Positions 25,627-34,460 of a DNA stretch of 64,000 bases are shown piece after piece. Location of the stretch: NCBI RefSeq assembly GCF_007748195.1, contig NZ_CP037920.1, positions 1,159,536 through 1,223,535 of the forward strand, in the 5' to 3' direction. The notes under the pieces are model-generated. The model worked only from the letters and a program-made list of their open reading frames with translations. It was not told the origin of the DNA and searched no databases. This stretch comes from Gimesia aquarii. Its GTDB lineage: Bacteria > Planctomycetota > Planctomycetia > Planctomycetales > Planctomycetaceae. The first letter of the stretch is position 1, and each line of letters begins with the position of its first letter. Position numbers and translations under genes: made by a program.

Positions 25627-26312
25627 GTGTTGAATCTCTCGTCCGTTTGGATGACTCCGGCAAAACAATTTATTTTGCAATCTTCAATTCTGCCGGCCAG
25701 ATCTTTGACTTCAATGCTGGCGTTTTGGCCTTTGTTGATTTGAGTACTCCACCATTGACTCCCGGACTCGCAGCGACTGAACGAGCGGATGCCGGCGGAG
25801 CGGGAAAGAGTCAATACATTGCTTCGCTCGACCTGGCAACGATCAACAACACGGCCGCGATTGTAGATTGTACCGTTCTGGCGTTCGAACAAGCGGGAAT
25901 GTCACCAGCTCCAGGTACAGATTCCGTCGTCTCCCAACCGAACGGTTTTCAAGTTCAGTTTGGATCTGAGGAAATCAAAAACATCAGTGTGAAAGCAGGA
26001 ATCTCCAGTGACACTACCAACGGAGACTTTCTGGAAGTGCAAGCCTGGCTTGAAGCGGATGGGAAAGTGATCGCACTCACTACCGGAGTCTCCGGAGCAA
26101 CGTGTACTTGTCACATTCGACAGATTGACGCGGGAGCGGATGGAATAGAGATCACAGCTGAGCAGTTTGGCGATGCGAATAGTCAAAATATTTTTGTGCA
26201 TGCTGTTTCTAATCCTGCCATTGAGAACGATCGCCAGTACCGAGCTAGATTCACGATCACTGAAAATGGCGTCTCCTGGACCATTACAAAAACTTTTCAT
26301 GTAGTCCCCTGA
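25623..26312 (+). CDS. Hypothetical tail protein
   Basis: 229 residues, beta-rich, with an acidic surface and a CTC-type Cys pair near residue 165. ATG overlaps the glycosyltransferase stop. The N-terminal half resembles Ig-like or carbohydrate-binding modules of tail proteins, without a diagnostic motif. Expected to be part of the tail tip or fibre. Confidence 0.5.
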   Translation: MSVESLVRLDDSGKTIYFAIFNSAGQIFDFNAGVLAFVDLSTPPLTPGLAATERADAGGAGKSQYIASLDLATINNTAAIVDCTVLAFEQAGMSPAPGTDSVVSQPNGFQVQFGSEEIKNISVKAGISSDTTNGDFLEVQAWLEADGKVIALTTGVSGATCTCHIRQIDAGADGIEITAEQFGDANSQNIFVHAVSNPAIENDRQYRARFTITENGVSWTITKTFHVVP

Positions 26313-26320
26313 CTTGATTT

Positions 26321-27031
26321 ATGAGAATCTACGATCCCGAAATGTCGTATCTGTTTCATCATCGGCCGTTTGCCGGAGGCCTCGGAGCTGCGCTCTATGT
26401 CGGGATTGGAGCTCCGGACGCGATTCGCTATCGTCGCGGGATGATTCTCGACGGCTGTGATTTTCAAGTCTTTAGAAATTCCGACTTTCTGTTTGGAGCC
26501 GCGGCTGTTCAAAAAACGCTCTATGTTGAAACGATTAAAAGTCCGACGGCCCAATTCAGCTACACCATTCCCTCAGTATATTTTGGCCAGGACATTTATA
26601 TCCAAGTCCGGACACATGAAGCGGACATCGAAAACGAATCGATCTATCGCACGCAAAAGCTTCAGGTCGACGGCTCTGGGAATGCGGTGAATCAAATCCT
26701 CGGATCCGGTCGCATTCTGCGCGTGGAGATAAGAGACGGCGGAACGATCCGGATCCGTTTTGTGTATGACTCCGTGCGTGACGGCCTGCAGCCGACGCAA
26801 TTTGTGATCACGAAAACGGCCGGACCGGGATCCGTGGATCCTGTGGCCGTCACGCACACAGGCAAACGGTTTTATGAAGCCGACATTCCTGGACTGCTCG
26901 ATGCCACCACATACACGTTTCAACTTGTGGCTGAAAACGGTCCGACAACCGCTCTACTGGACAGTGTTTCGGCGACGGCCGATGCCTCCGGGCCTCCGCC
27001 CATTAGTAATTTGACAGCGGAGGGCTGTTGA
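26321..27031 (+). CDS. Tail protein with fibronectin III-like domain
   Basis: 236 residues. The last ~100 residues show a fibronectin-like domain (IRIRFVYDS, then YTFQLVAENGP) ending in a Pro-rich linker and a C-terminal Cys. The N-terminal part is beta-rich. The stop overlaps the next start (TGATG). Such domains are common in tail-tip proteins. Confidence 0.55.
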   Translation: MRIYDPEMSYLFHHRPFAGGLGAALYVGIGAPDAIRYRRGMILDGCDFQVFRNSDFLFGAAAVQKTLYVETIKSPTAQFSYTIPSVYFGQDIYIQVRTHEADIENESIYRTQKLQVDGSGNAVNQILGSGRILRVEIRDGGTIRIRFVYDSVRDGLQPTQFVITKTAGPGSVDPVAVTHTGKRFYEADIPGLLDATTYTFQLVAENGPTTALLDSVSATADASGPPPISNLTAEGC

Positions 27032-28995
27032 TGGTCAGCACTCCCCCCAATGATACCGATCTGATTAAACGTGACGCGACCGAATACGTGGTTCTGCTTG
27101 GTCCCAACGATGGCAGCAAACCAGGTCTTTCTGATCAGGTCGATACCCTCCTGCTCGAATCGATCAAACGTTCCAGAGGTAGCGAGCGCGTTGATGCGAT
27201 CGTCTGCACTTACGATCTTTCCAAAGCCGGCCGACTGATCGATACCACAACGCCAACCGGGCATAACCGGATTCTGGAAGTCCGGACCTACGATCATGAG
27301 GGGGAGCTGACGATTCTGAAGGCCTGGGGTGTGGTCACTCAGCAATCGCAGACGATCAATGACAGCAATGAGTTTGTGACTCTGATCGCACGTCAGGAAG
27401 ACTGGCTATTCGGTGAACCGATCTATCATTATCAGCAATGGAATACAGCGGATCCCATTCACGATGATCTCATATTCAATCCGATCATTGATGATATCAC
27501 CGAAGAAAATCGAGCTGGTCCACTTAATAACGAGCACCAAGGCGATACTCCGATTTTTAAATTTATCGATCCGGAATCTGTCAGGACAGCTGATGCGGAG
27601 AATTTTCAACAAGCGATCGCGGAACCCTGGACTTTAGCGGAAGCCGTTTATTACTTGTTTCAGCATATTGGAACGAATCAATATTATGAGTTTCCCACGA
27701 TCGCCTATTTGCGATCGACGTTAGATGAAAGTCGAACGCTATCCGATGTCCGGATCCCGATGGGAACTCCCCTGCCCCAGGCTCTGGATCTATTGATCGA
27801 GCCGTTCGGCTATTTCTGGTATATCCGTTCTGAGATCAATCTGTTCGATGAAGCCAAGCATTTTATCGAGTTTGCTAAAAAAGGATCTGGATCCACAGTT
27901 TCGGTTTACATGCAACGACCGGGCGAAAAAATCAATAATCTCCTCACCAATCAGAGTGACCATCGAGCGAATTTTAATATCGGAGACCTGGCAAATCGGA
28001 TTGTGGCCGTCACATCGCCCATCGAGCTCGAAGCGACATTCGAACTTTATAAGGGCTGGTCGGAGGATGATGACAATCTGGATCTGCATAAACTCGAAAA
28101 GGGAGGCGATGGTTCACAATACTTAACGAAACGAGATGTCGGTCGAAAATGGGTCTTGAACGAAGCAAGAGACTATGATTCGCTCCGAGCCGATATTGAT
28201 GAAAAAGGCGCGGAAGAACTGGCAATCCAACTCGGGCTCGAAGAAGTCGACTTTGATAACTTCAAACGTCGAAAATTTCAAGAATGTTTTTCCAGAAATC
28301 CGGACGGCGAAGCCAACGCCGTTTTAGTGGAATGGTTTAACGAGGATCTGGCAGATGATGAAAACCCCAATGGGAAGTGGGAGAAAGTCGAGTGGCCGTT
28401 TTCTGTCCTGGAGAAAGAATGCGGAATCTATTTTGAAGGATCGAAGCCTCCAGAGGCACTTTGGTTATTAATCAATGAGGATCCCACAAAGGCGCGTGTG
28501 CGTGTGACGGCCGTCGTGGAAGGAGATGAACGTCGCGTCGTCAAAGTTGATCGCACAAATACCTCACCGAATGCGGCCGATCTTACATTGTTTATGGATC
28601 TCTCGGCGCAGTTTCACTGGCGTGTGATTTCACTATTGGGAACAATCCCGGATACCAACCAGATTCAAGTCTCTACATTTAAAGACAAACCGAATCATTT
28701 GAATAACGACGTTGACGATGAACCGCTCCTGCAGGCCTTCGCGGAGGGTGTCGTCGACGTTGAGGATGTCACGTTACTCAGTTTGTCTCTAAGTCTCGAT
28801 GGTGTCGACCATCCGGAATACGAGCTCGGTAAACTGATTGATCGTGTCAACGGTCGGAATTTAAGTTTGAATGCCAAAAATCCCGATCAGTCCGGAAAGC
28901 GGCTACCACAGATTGTGGGCATCAATGAATATTACAACGGCGAACAACGGACGGAACTCCTCCTGGAATCGTTCAAAGAGGAACAACCGAGATGA
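27031..28995 (+). CDS. Probable tail-tip / baseplate hub protein
   Basis: 654 residues from the ATG at 27031 (a TTG one codon earlier is also open). It is the largest gene of the distal tail module. The first ~130 residues are beta-rich, as in hub folds. A segment near 215-290 has helices and an aromatic-rich stretch (FGYFWYIRSE), and the middle is acidic. Its order after the tape measure and fibre genes fits a tail hub or Tal-like protein. Family motif not recognised, so the role is inferred from place and size. Confidence 0.5.
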   Translation: MVSTPPNDTDLIKRDATEYVVLLGPNDGSKPGLSDQVDTLLLESIKRSRGSERVDAIVCTYDLSKAGRLIDTTTPTGHNRILEVRTYDHEGELTILKAWGVVTQQSQTINDSNEFVTLIARQEDWLFGEPIYHYQQWNTADPIHDDLIFNPIIDDITEENRAGPLNNEHQGDTPIFKFIDPESVRTADAENFQQAIAEPWTLAEAVYYLFQHIGTNQYYEFPTIAYLRSTLDESRTLSDVRIPMGTPLPQALDLLIEPFGYFWYIRSEINLFDEAKHFIEFAKKGSGSTVSVYMQRPGEKINNLLTNQSDHRANFNIGDLANRIVAVTSPIELEATFELYKGWSEDDDNLDLHKLEKGGDGSQYLTKRDVGRKWVLNEARDYDSLRADIDEKGAEELAIQLGLEEVDFDNFKRRKFQECFSRNPDGEANAVLVEWFNEDLADDENPNGKWEKVEWPFSVLEKECGIYFEGSKPPEALWLLINEDPTKARVRVTAVVEGDERRVVKVDRTNTSPNAADLTLFMDLSAQFHWRVISLLGTIPDTNQIQVSTFKDKPNHLNNDVDDEPLLQAFAEGVVDVEDVTLLSLSLSLDGVDHPEYELGKLIDRVNGRNLSLNAKNPDQSGKRLPQIVGINEYYNGEQRTELLLESFKEEQPR

Positions 28996-29336
28996 GCGAT
29001 CGCGTCCGCGACAAAAAAACGCACCATGAAACTGACGTTCCCAGCACGATTGCATTTTTCAAAATCAGCAACGATGTCATCGATTCGCTGGGAGAATTAG
29101 AAGGCGATCTGATTTATGTAGTCCCGGCGACGTTACTCAGTAACGTCAAATTTACCGTGCAGGACGTGGAGACGTTACCGCAGACGATCACTTACAAAGA
29201 GACCGATCGCGAAGAAATGATCGCGGTGGGAACCAAGATCGAGGGCGTCGTTGAATCAAAGTCGATCGTGATCGCCGAAAAGCTATGGGGAGCCTGGTTC
29301 CTGACACGTGTATTGCGTGTGGGAGGCAATGTATGA
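28992..29336 (+). CDS. Small hypothetical tail-module protein
   Basis: 114 residues, with an N-terminal charged tail and alternating beta-strands. ATG overlaps the hub stop and the end overlaps the next ATG. Possibly a small tail-tip or chaperone subunit. No motif recognised. Confidence 0.5.
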   Translation: MSDRVRDKKTHHETDVPSTIAFFKISNDVIDSLGELEGDLIYVVPATLLSNVKFTVQDVETLPQTITYKETDREEMIAVGTKIEGVVESKSIVIAEKLWGAWFLTRVLRVGGNV

Positions 29337-30823
29337 CCGTGCGGCCGAAAAAACAGATTTATGATCCTACTCCCCCCACGGAGCGGGCCACATTCATCAC
29401 AGCCAAAGATGACAAAGGCAATTATCCGCTTGAAGGTCATGGCTGTAATGTGATGTATTGCCGTTATTTGAGTGTGAACAAACATGTAAAACATCCGTTT
29501 TTACTCGATTTCAGATACATTCAGACACAAACGGCCAAATCAGACAGCCGATTCGCCCTGGTCTATGTCGGTATGTGGGTTCCTAAAGGGACGATTATTG
29601 AAGCAACAAAAGCCTGGGGACGATGGTGGGCACGCATCGATTGCCGCACGATACAGAGCATTCGTAAATTCGATGATGATCGCAACAAACATTGGGATTA
29701 TTCGTTACCTGGTATTTTAAGGCATGCTAGTGATTTCAATCCGGGTGAACTTCCTGATGATTTTGATGCGGGTGATTTACAGGGTTTTGTGAGTGTCAAA
29801 GTCGGATCCAATGGCGATGTTTATGCGCTACATAACTGGTCTATGGGATTCGAAGCGATCACGCCGCGTCTGGTAAAGTTTGATCCGTTTGGAAATGAGC
29901 TTGCGAGTGTGCCTGTCGACCAGGTTCGCGAAGTCCGGCAATTGGACCTGGACGCGGATGATAATGTCTATGTCGGGGGAACCTGGATTTTTACGAGTCC
30001 GATGGGACAAAGTCGCTTCAATCTGCAAAAGTTTGATTCCGATTTAAAACTGATCAAAGTGGTCACCGATGCTGATGCACCGTTTCCCATCAATCATTTA
30101 GTTGTAAAAAACGGTCGGGTTTATTGTGCGACGGAATCTCAGGGAATCATCAATGGTTATCCGTATTCGCTGTATGAAAATCCGTTTGTCTGGGTGTATG
30201 ACCTGGAACTCGAACTACAATCAACGATGAAGCCTCCGAGTCTGACATTTTCCCACGCCCGCGGTGTCGACGTCGATGATGACGGGAATATTTATGTGAA
30301 TGGGACTTTGGCAACGGAATTGACAAGCAACGGGGAGCAAACCGGTTTTCATTTTGGAACCGTTCAGAAATTTACACCCGGTGGTCAATTTGCCTGGTCG
30401 CTCTTTCAGGGAGAAAACAGTACCAATAATTTTTATCCGATTCATTACCGACAGGGGCATTTTTATTTTTATGGTCCGAAGAAACTTTATAAGTATACGA
30501 CTGATGCCGAATTCGTGTGGGAGGTGCCTTACAAAACCTGGGATGAAGACAATGATGATGGTCAGCAGGCTTTTTTCGATTCATCAGCTTTTGCGTTTCA
30601 TATGACGGCCATCGACAGTGATGCAGATGGAAATCTATTTGTGACGGGGTTTCATCAGCATTATCGCAATCAGCTTCAATTTCGCAAAAATACACAAAAG
30701 ATCTCTCCCCAGGGAGAAGTTCTCTGGAAGTTTGAATCGCGTCGAACCCAGCATGATATCGCCGTAGATCGTGCGACCGATCACTTTTATACGGTCGGTC
30801 TGGTTGTTGAAGACGACTGCTAG
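29333..30823 (+). CDS. Beta-propeller protein at the end of the tail operon
   Basis: 496 residues from the ATG at 29333, which overlaps the previous stop (ATGA). The first ~120 residues form a small domain with tryptophans (WGRWWARIDC). From about 145 on there are six or so propeller blades, each carrying NHL/SBBP-like strands: GDVYALHN, DDNVYVGG, GRVYCATE, DGNIYVNG, GHFYFYG and GNLFVTGF. Propellers bind glycans or proteins. As the last structural gene before the integrase it could be a receptor-binding tip or cargo (inference). Confidence 0.7.
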   Translation: MTVRPKKQIYDPTPPTERATFITAKDDKGNYPLEGHGCNVMYCRYLSVNKHVKHPFLLDFRYIQTQTAKSDSRFALVYVGMWVPKGTIIEATKAWGRWWARIDCRTIQSIRKFDDDRNKHWDYSLPGILRHASDFNPGELPDDFDAGDLQGFVSVKVGSNGDVYALHNWSMGFEAITPRLVKFDPFGNELASVPVDQVREVRQLDLDADDNVYVGGTWIFTSPMGQSRFNLQKFDSDLKLIKVVTDADAPFPINHLVVKNGRVYCATESQGIINGYPYSLYENPFVWVYDLELELQSTMKPPSLTFSHARGVDVDDDGNIYVNGTLATELTSNGEQTGFHFGTVQKFTPGGQFAWSLFQGENSTNNFYPIHYRQGHFYFYGPKKLYKYTTDAEFVWEVPYKTWDEDNDDGQQAFFDSSAFAFHMTAIDSDADGNLFVTGFHQHYRNQLQFRKNTQKISPQGEVLWKFESRRTQHDIAVDRATDHFYTVGLVVEDDC

Positions 30824-30834
30824 AAAGGTCAAGG

Positions 30835-31704
30835 ATGGCCAAACCAAAAACAGTGAGTGAGTTTGCCTGCGCGTATTTGAAACATATCAAAGCCAATAAG
30901 AGTGCCGGCACACTCAAAACGTATACCAAGTATCTGAAACCGTTTCTCGATCGGTTTCAGGATCGGAAGTTTTCCAAGTTGGAACCGTCTGAGATTGAGG
31001 AGTACTTCGATGATATCAAATTCAAATCGGACGGATCCGAGAAAGCTCCGGACACTGTCCGGCTTTTAATCGTTTCATTTGAACGGTTGCAACAATGGAG
31101 CCTGGATAACAAATTATTGAAGGCACGGATTGTAGCTCCCATTCCGAAACCAAAAGGCCGGAAGCGGGAACGTCTGCCGAATAAAGAGGAGCGGGATCTG
31201 ATCACACAAGCAGCCAGTCCTGCTTTTCGTCTAGTCTATCGGGCATTACGTCAATCCGGCTGCCGGCCGAACGAATTGGCACGTGCCACAATCTCGGATT
31301 TGAAGCTGGTCGACGGGGAAAGGATGATCGTGTTAACCGATCACAAAACGGCCCGGAAAACCGGCGAAGCACGCAAGATTCCGGTCGGAACCAAACTTGG
31401 TCAGTTGATTGATCAATCGATCGGCGATCGCACAGAGGGGCCTCTGTTTTTGACTCCACAAAAAAGGGTCTGGTCGGCTTCATCGTTATCGAAAGCATTC
31501 TATCGAATCCGGAAGAAATTGAAACTTCCGGACGATATGGTGTTGTACCTAACAAGGCACGAGCACGCGACGCAAATCTACTCCAAAACGAAGGACATTC
31601 ATGCGACGGCCAGGGCCTTGGGTCATTCGTCCATTCAGACGACGCAACGCTACGTCAAAGACAACCTTAAGGAGTTGAAAACAAATCAGGATTTTGTTGA
31701 GTGA
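30835..31704 (+). CDS. Tyrosine recombinase (phage integrase)
   Basis: 289 residues with an N-terminal SAM-like DNA-binding domain (about 5-95) and a C-terminal catalytic domain. Visible catalytic positions are Arg144 (SGCRPNE), a beta-hairpin Lys (about 171-181), Arg241 (LYLTRHEHAT), His264 (LGHSS) and the nucleophile Tyr273 (QRYVK). The first His of the HxxR box is a Tyr here (Tyr238). AAGG precedes the ATG. It lies at the right end of the phage module, where integrases often sit next to the attachment site. It is expected to integrate and, with an excisionase, excise the element. Confidence 0.9.
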   Translation: MAKPKTVSEFACAYLKHIKANKSAGTLKTYTKYLKPFLDRFQDRKFSKLEPSEIEEYFDDIKFKSDGSEKAPDTVRLLIVSFERLQQWSLDNKLLKARIVAPIPKPKGRKRERLPNKEERDLITQAASPAFRLVYRALRQSGCRPNELARATISDLKLVDGERMIVLTDHKTARKTGEARKIPVGTKLGQLIDQSIGDRTEGPLFLTPQKRVWSASSLSKAFYRIRKKLKLPDDMVLYLTRHEHATQIYSKTKDIHATARALGHSSIQTTQRYVKDNLKELKTNQDFVE

Positions 31705-31720
31705 AATTCGAGAAATTCTA

Positions 31721-31747
31721 TTGAATTCGCCAAGACCTTTGTATACT
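31721..31747 (+). promoter_or_regulatory. Weak sigma70-like promoter after the integrase gene
   Basis: TTGAAT at 31721-31726 and TATACT at 31742-31747 with a 15-base spacer, short of the ideal 17. It precedes the ATG at 31820 and would let the cargo gene be expressed in the lysogen apart from the phage operon. Confidence 0.3.
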
Positions 31748-31819
31748 GAACATGGAGTGTTCAAATTCATCCGTAAGGATACATCATCGGTTCAGAGTAA
31801 AAAAATCAGGAGCAATCGA

Positions 31820-33397
31820 ATGAGTGCTGAAATCCAACAAAAAGATGATTCATCAACAGTTAAAACTACAGATGATCTTTATGTAAATGAAGCAACGCTT
31901 GAGTTAATTCGCCGTCGGATTGAATCTGAAGTTCGAACTAACCTTTGGAGAACAATCGGTGTTCCAGTTGGTGGTGGCGGTACGATTGCAATAATTCTAG
32001 CCCTTTTTGTCTGGATTCCAGCAAAAGTAGGTGATGTGATTGAAACCAGTGATAAAGTGAAAAATGAAATTCAAACATCGGTCACGAATTACCTTCAGGA
32101 TGAAAAGAAAGGAAAGAAATTAATCACTGATCAAGTACCGCAACATGTGATAAATCATTTAACGTCGAAAGAAGGTATCACTCTCATTTCAGAGAGGGTT
32201 AATAAACATTTATTAGCAGATGATACAACCAAAATATTCGAGAATGAAATTTCTAAGATAGCCCCGAAATCAATTGCTGTGTATTTTCAAAATCCAGAAG
32301 GAAAAGAACTGATCACCAGCCAAGTGCCAGGACATGTGATAAAACATTTAACTTCAAAGGAAGGCATATCACTCATTTCAGAGCGGGTTAACGAACATCT
32401 ACTAGCAGATGATACAACCGAAATATTCAAGAACGAAATCTCAAGAATTGCTCCGAAAAATATTGCAGATTATTTTCAAGGCCTCGACGGAACTAAATTA
32501 ATCACTGATCAGATACCTAAGAATGTAATTAAACATTTAGCTTCAAAAGAAGGTGTGACGCTTATTTCAAATCGTGTCAATGAACATCTTTTAACACAGG
32601 AGTCGAATGAGCTCATCAAAACTGAACTTTCAAAAGTTGCTCCGAAAGAAGTAAAGTTATATTTTACAAAAGAAGCTGGTAAAGATTTAATTCAAAATAT
32701 TGTGACTAAACAAATATCCGACGAAAAAATTGAAAATATCATCATAAAAACTGTTAATGGAGTCTTGCGTGACACAACAGAAGCAAAAACAAGCGAGATA
32801 CGTAACAACCGAAATAAGCTTGTTACAAAATATATTACTATAAAACTATTTAAAGGCACTCGGTTCGAGCTTGACCAATTTTTTGGTAGTAATGAAGCAA
32901 AGTTAAGGTTAATTAGAAGTCGAGGATTACCTGTTGCAATTACATTTACTGTTGGTAAGTCATACGATGGCCAGATAATTGCCGAATACATCAAACAAAG
33001 TGAGCGTAGAATTAATCGTTTCGGTACTTACATACTTCTGCAAAATAGTAACTCAAAATTTTTAGCTCTGTGCGGTCCAACAGGTCTGAAGAATGCAGGA
33101 AGACCAGACGATCTCGATGGTTTCGCAAGATTTCTGCGGCGAGCAGACTCTGAATCAATAACTAGTTTTCGCACTCAGCTCAATAGATATTTTCCTATAG
33201 TTAAAACCTCAAGTTTGAATGAATCTAGTACTCTCGAACAAGCGCTACGTAATGATGTGTGGGAAGATCCAAATAATATGTTGCAGCACGTCGCTGTTGT
33301 AAATAGCAATAACCAGTTCATTGGAACAACAACACGTCATCAAGTCATTATGGCTTTATTAGGTCGTAAGAAAATCGATACCTATAATGTCAAATAA
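31820..33397 (+). CDS. Membrane-anchored repeat protein with CBS-like C-terminus, probable cargo
   Basis: 525 residues from the ATG at 31820, chosen for AGGAG at good spacing; an open frame runs back to 31694. A charged cytoplasmic N-terminus precedes one Gly-rich membrane helix (about 45-68). Three 64-residue repeats follow (about 98-289), each with LITxQxPxxVIxHLxSKEG, ISERVNEHLL and APKxIxxYF. A helical linker leads to a C-terminal domain ending in AVVNSNNQFIGTTTRHQVIM, typical of a CBS module, which binds adenine nucleotides. Unlike phage genes it is AT-rich and Ile/Asn/Lys-rich. Possibly a nucleotide-responsive membrane sensor carried by the element; no known family recognised. Confidence 0.75.
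   Translation: MSAEIQQKDDSSTVKTTDDLYVNEATLELIRRRIESEVRTNLWRTIGVPVGGGGTIAIILALFVWIPAKVGDVIETSDKVKNEIQTSVTNYLQDEKKGKKLITDQVPQHVINHLTSKEGITLISERVNKHLLADDTTKIFENEISKIAPKSIAVYFQNPEGKELITSQVPGHVIKHLTSKEGISLISERVNEHLLADDTTEIFKNEISRIAPKNIADYFQGLDGTKLITDQIPKNVIKHLASKEGVTLISNRVNEHLLTQESNELIKTELSKVAPKEVKLYFTKEAGKDLIQNIVTKQISDEKIENIIIKTVNGVLRDTTEAKTSEIRNNRNKLVTKYITIKLFKGTRFELDQFFGSNEAKLRLIRSRGLPVAITFTVGKSYDGQIIAEYIKQSERRINRFGTYILLQNSNSKFLALCGPTGLKNAGRPDDLDGFARFLRRADSESITSFRTQLNRYFPIVKTSSLNESSTLEQALRNDVWEDPNNMLQHVAVVNSNNQFIGTTTRHQVIMALLGRKKIDTYNVK
32111..32686 (+). repeat. Three 192-bp in-gene repeats
   Basis: Units start near 32111, 32303 and 32495, each coding 64 residues of an amphipathic helical module. 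Similarity is clear in protein and moderate in DNA, so the duplication is not recent. Confidence 0.75.
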
Positions 33398-33413
33398 TTT
33401 ATCTATTTGAATT

Positions 33414-33758
33414 TTAGGGAGCCTTCTTGGCTTTAATCGATTGTCTGACAGAGATTACTTTGTCCCGGCTGAGATCGAATACGACCAGGAACTCCTGACT
33501 GCAGGCAGTGACTCTAAAATGTTCTCCATCTTCGTATTCACCTATTCCGTCGATGTGGAATCGTTCATCGCAAATTATGTTTTCATATCGAAGCAGACCT
33601 GTGATCCGTTTGCTTATGATTTCATGCTGAAGAGAAGTGATGTTATATTACGATTCGATATTGATTTCTTCATTGAGATATTCAGATACTGCACCAAGGT
33701 ATTTCTCACATACGGAAAGTAAGGTACAGATCATAAGTCCTTTTGCAAAGTATTCCAT
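33414..33758 (-). pseudogene. Gene broken by one in-frame stop
   Basis: The minus strand from an ATG at 33758 is one open frame of 114 residues but for a TAA at codon 37. The first part reads MEYFAKGLMICTLLSV, the second (77 codons) has a strand-rich sequence such as FHIDGIGEYEDGEHFRVTA and ends at TAA 33414-33416. The ATG lies 4 bases after the stop of the MORN-like gene, so the pair looks like an operon. Probably a nonsense-mutated gene, or a sequencing error. The 93-residue plus-strand frame at 33441-33722 lies over the same DNA and is less protein-like. Confidence 0.55.
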
Positions 33759-33762
33759 AATT

Positions 33763-34362
33763 TTATTCTTCTGATGACCACTTATAGTTTGGATTATTTT
33801 TAATATCAGCTATTAAATTTCCGTCGATATCCCACTCTTTTTGTGCAAGTACTTCATTATAGTGCCAATGGCGTTTTAGCTTTAGTTGACCATTTGGAAA
33901 CCACTCTCGTTGTATTCCGTGTTGCTTTCCAAGACTGTATTGGTTTTCTGATCGGCTACCATCAAGCATCCATGAAGCTCCAGTGCCATGACTTAACCAG
34001 CGATCTTCTGGTCTGATTTGTACTCTGAGAATCCGAAAATAGACTTTTTCATCGTCTAAAGGAGTCAATTCAAGTAACCGTTTTTTTGGCTCTCCTTCTG
34101 AGTACAGAATTGCTTTCATCGAAAGTCGTAAGATATCTCCAGGATCATCTAAACGTTGATCGAAGGGGCCTACATATCGCCATTTTTTATAGGCGAAATC
34201 AATTGTTTTATTTTCCTGTTTATTGGCCGAATTTGAAACTGAAGGTTCAGAATTCGCGACCTTAAACATGATGAGGATAGTGATTACAAGAAAAATCAAG
34301 CTTAATACTATCGCACCATTAATAATTTTTTTGCCATCTGAAACTCCTGCATAATTCATCAA
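33763..34362 (-). CDS. Membrane-anchored MORN-like protein
   Basis: 199 residues. One N-terminal membrane helix (about 15-35), a polar linker, and a C-terminal stretch of MORN/YwqK-type strands (HGIQREWFPNGQLK, then AQKEWDIDGNLI). Such repeats occur in immunity or antitoxin-like partners as well as in membrane-associated scaffolds. Transcribed toward the broken gene. It sits between the phage integrase and the tRNA remnant, so is probably cargo. Confidence 0.65.
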   Translation of the reverse strand: MMNYAGVSDGKKIINGAIVLSLIFLVITILIMFKVANSEPSVSNSANKQENKTIDFAYKKWRYVGPFDQRLDDPGDILRLSMKAILYSEGEPKKRLLELTPLDDEKVYFRILRVQIRPEDRWLSHGTGASWMLDGSRSENQYSLGKQHGIQREWFPNGQLKLKRHWHYNEVLAQKEWDIDGNLIADIKNNPNYKWSSEE

Positions 34363-34460
34363 ATTCGATTAGTTATGCCTGCTTTTCCAGTTGACCACAT
34401 CACTATACAAAATTCAAGCGTTCAAGACTTTTTTATCGTCCCGGTCTACTATGAATCTCA

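Noticed and set aside
33441-33722. 93-residue plus-strand frame
   Set aside because: Lies over the interrupted minus-strand gene, which is more protein-like and follows its neighbour by 4 bases.
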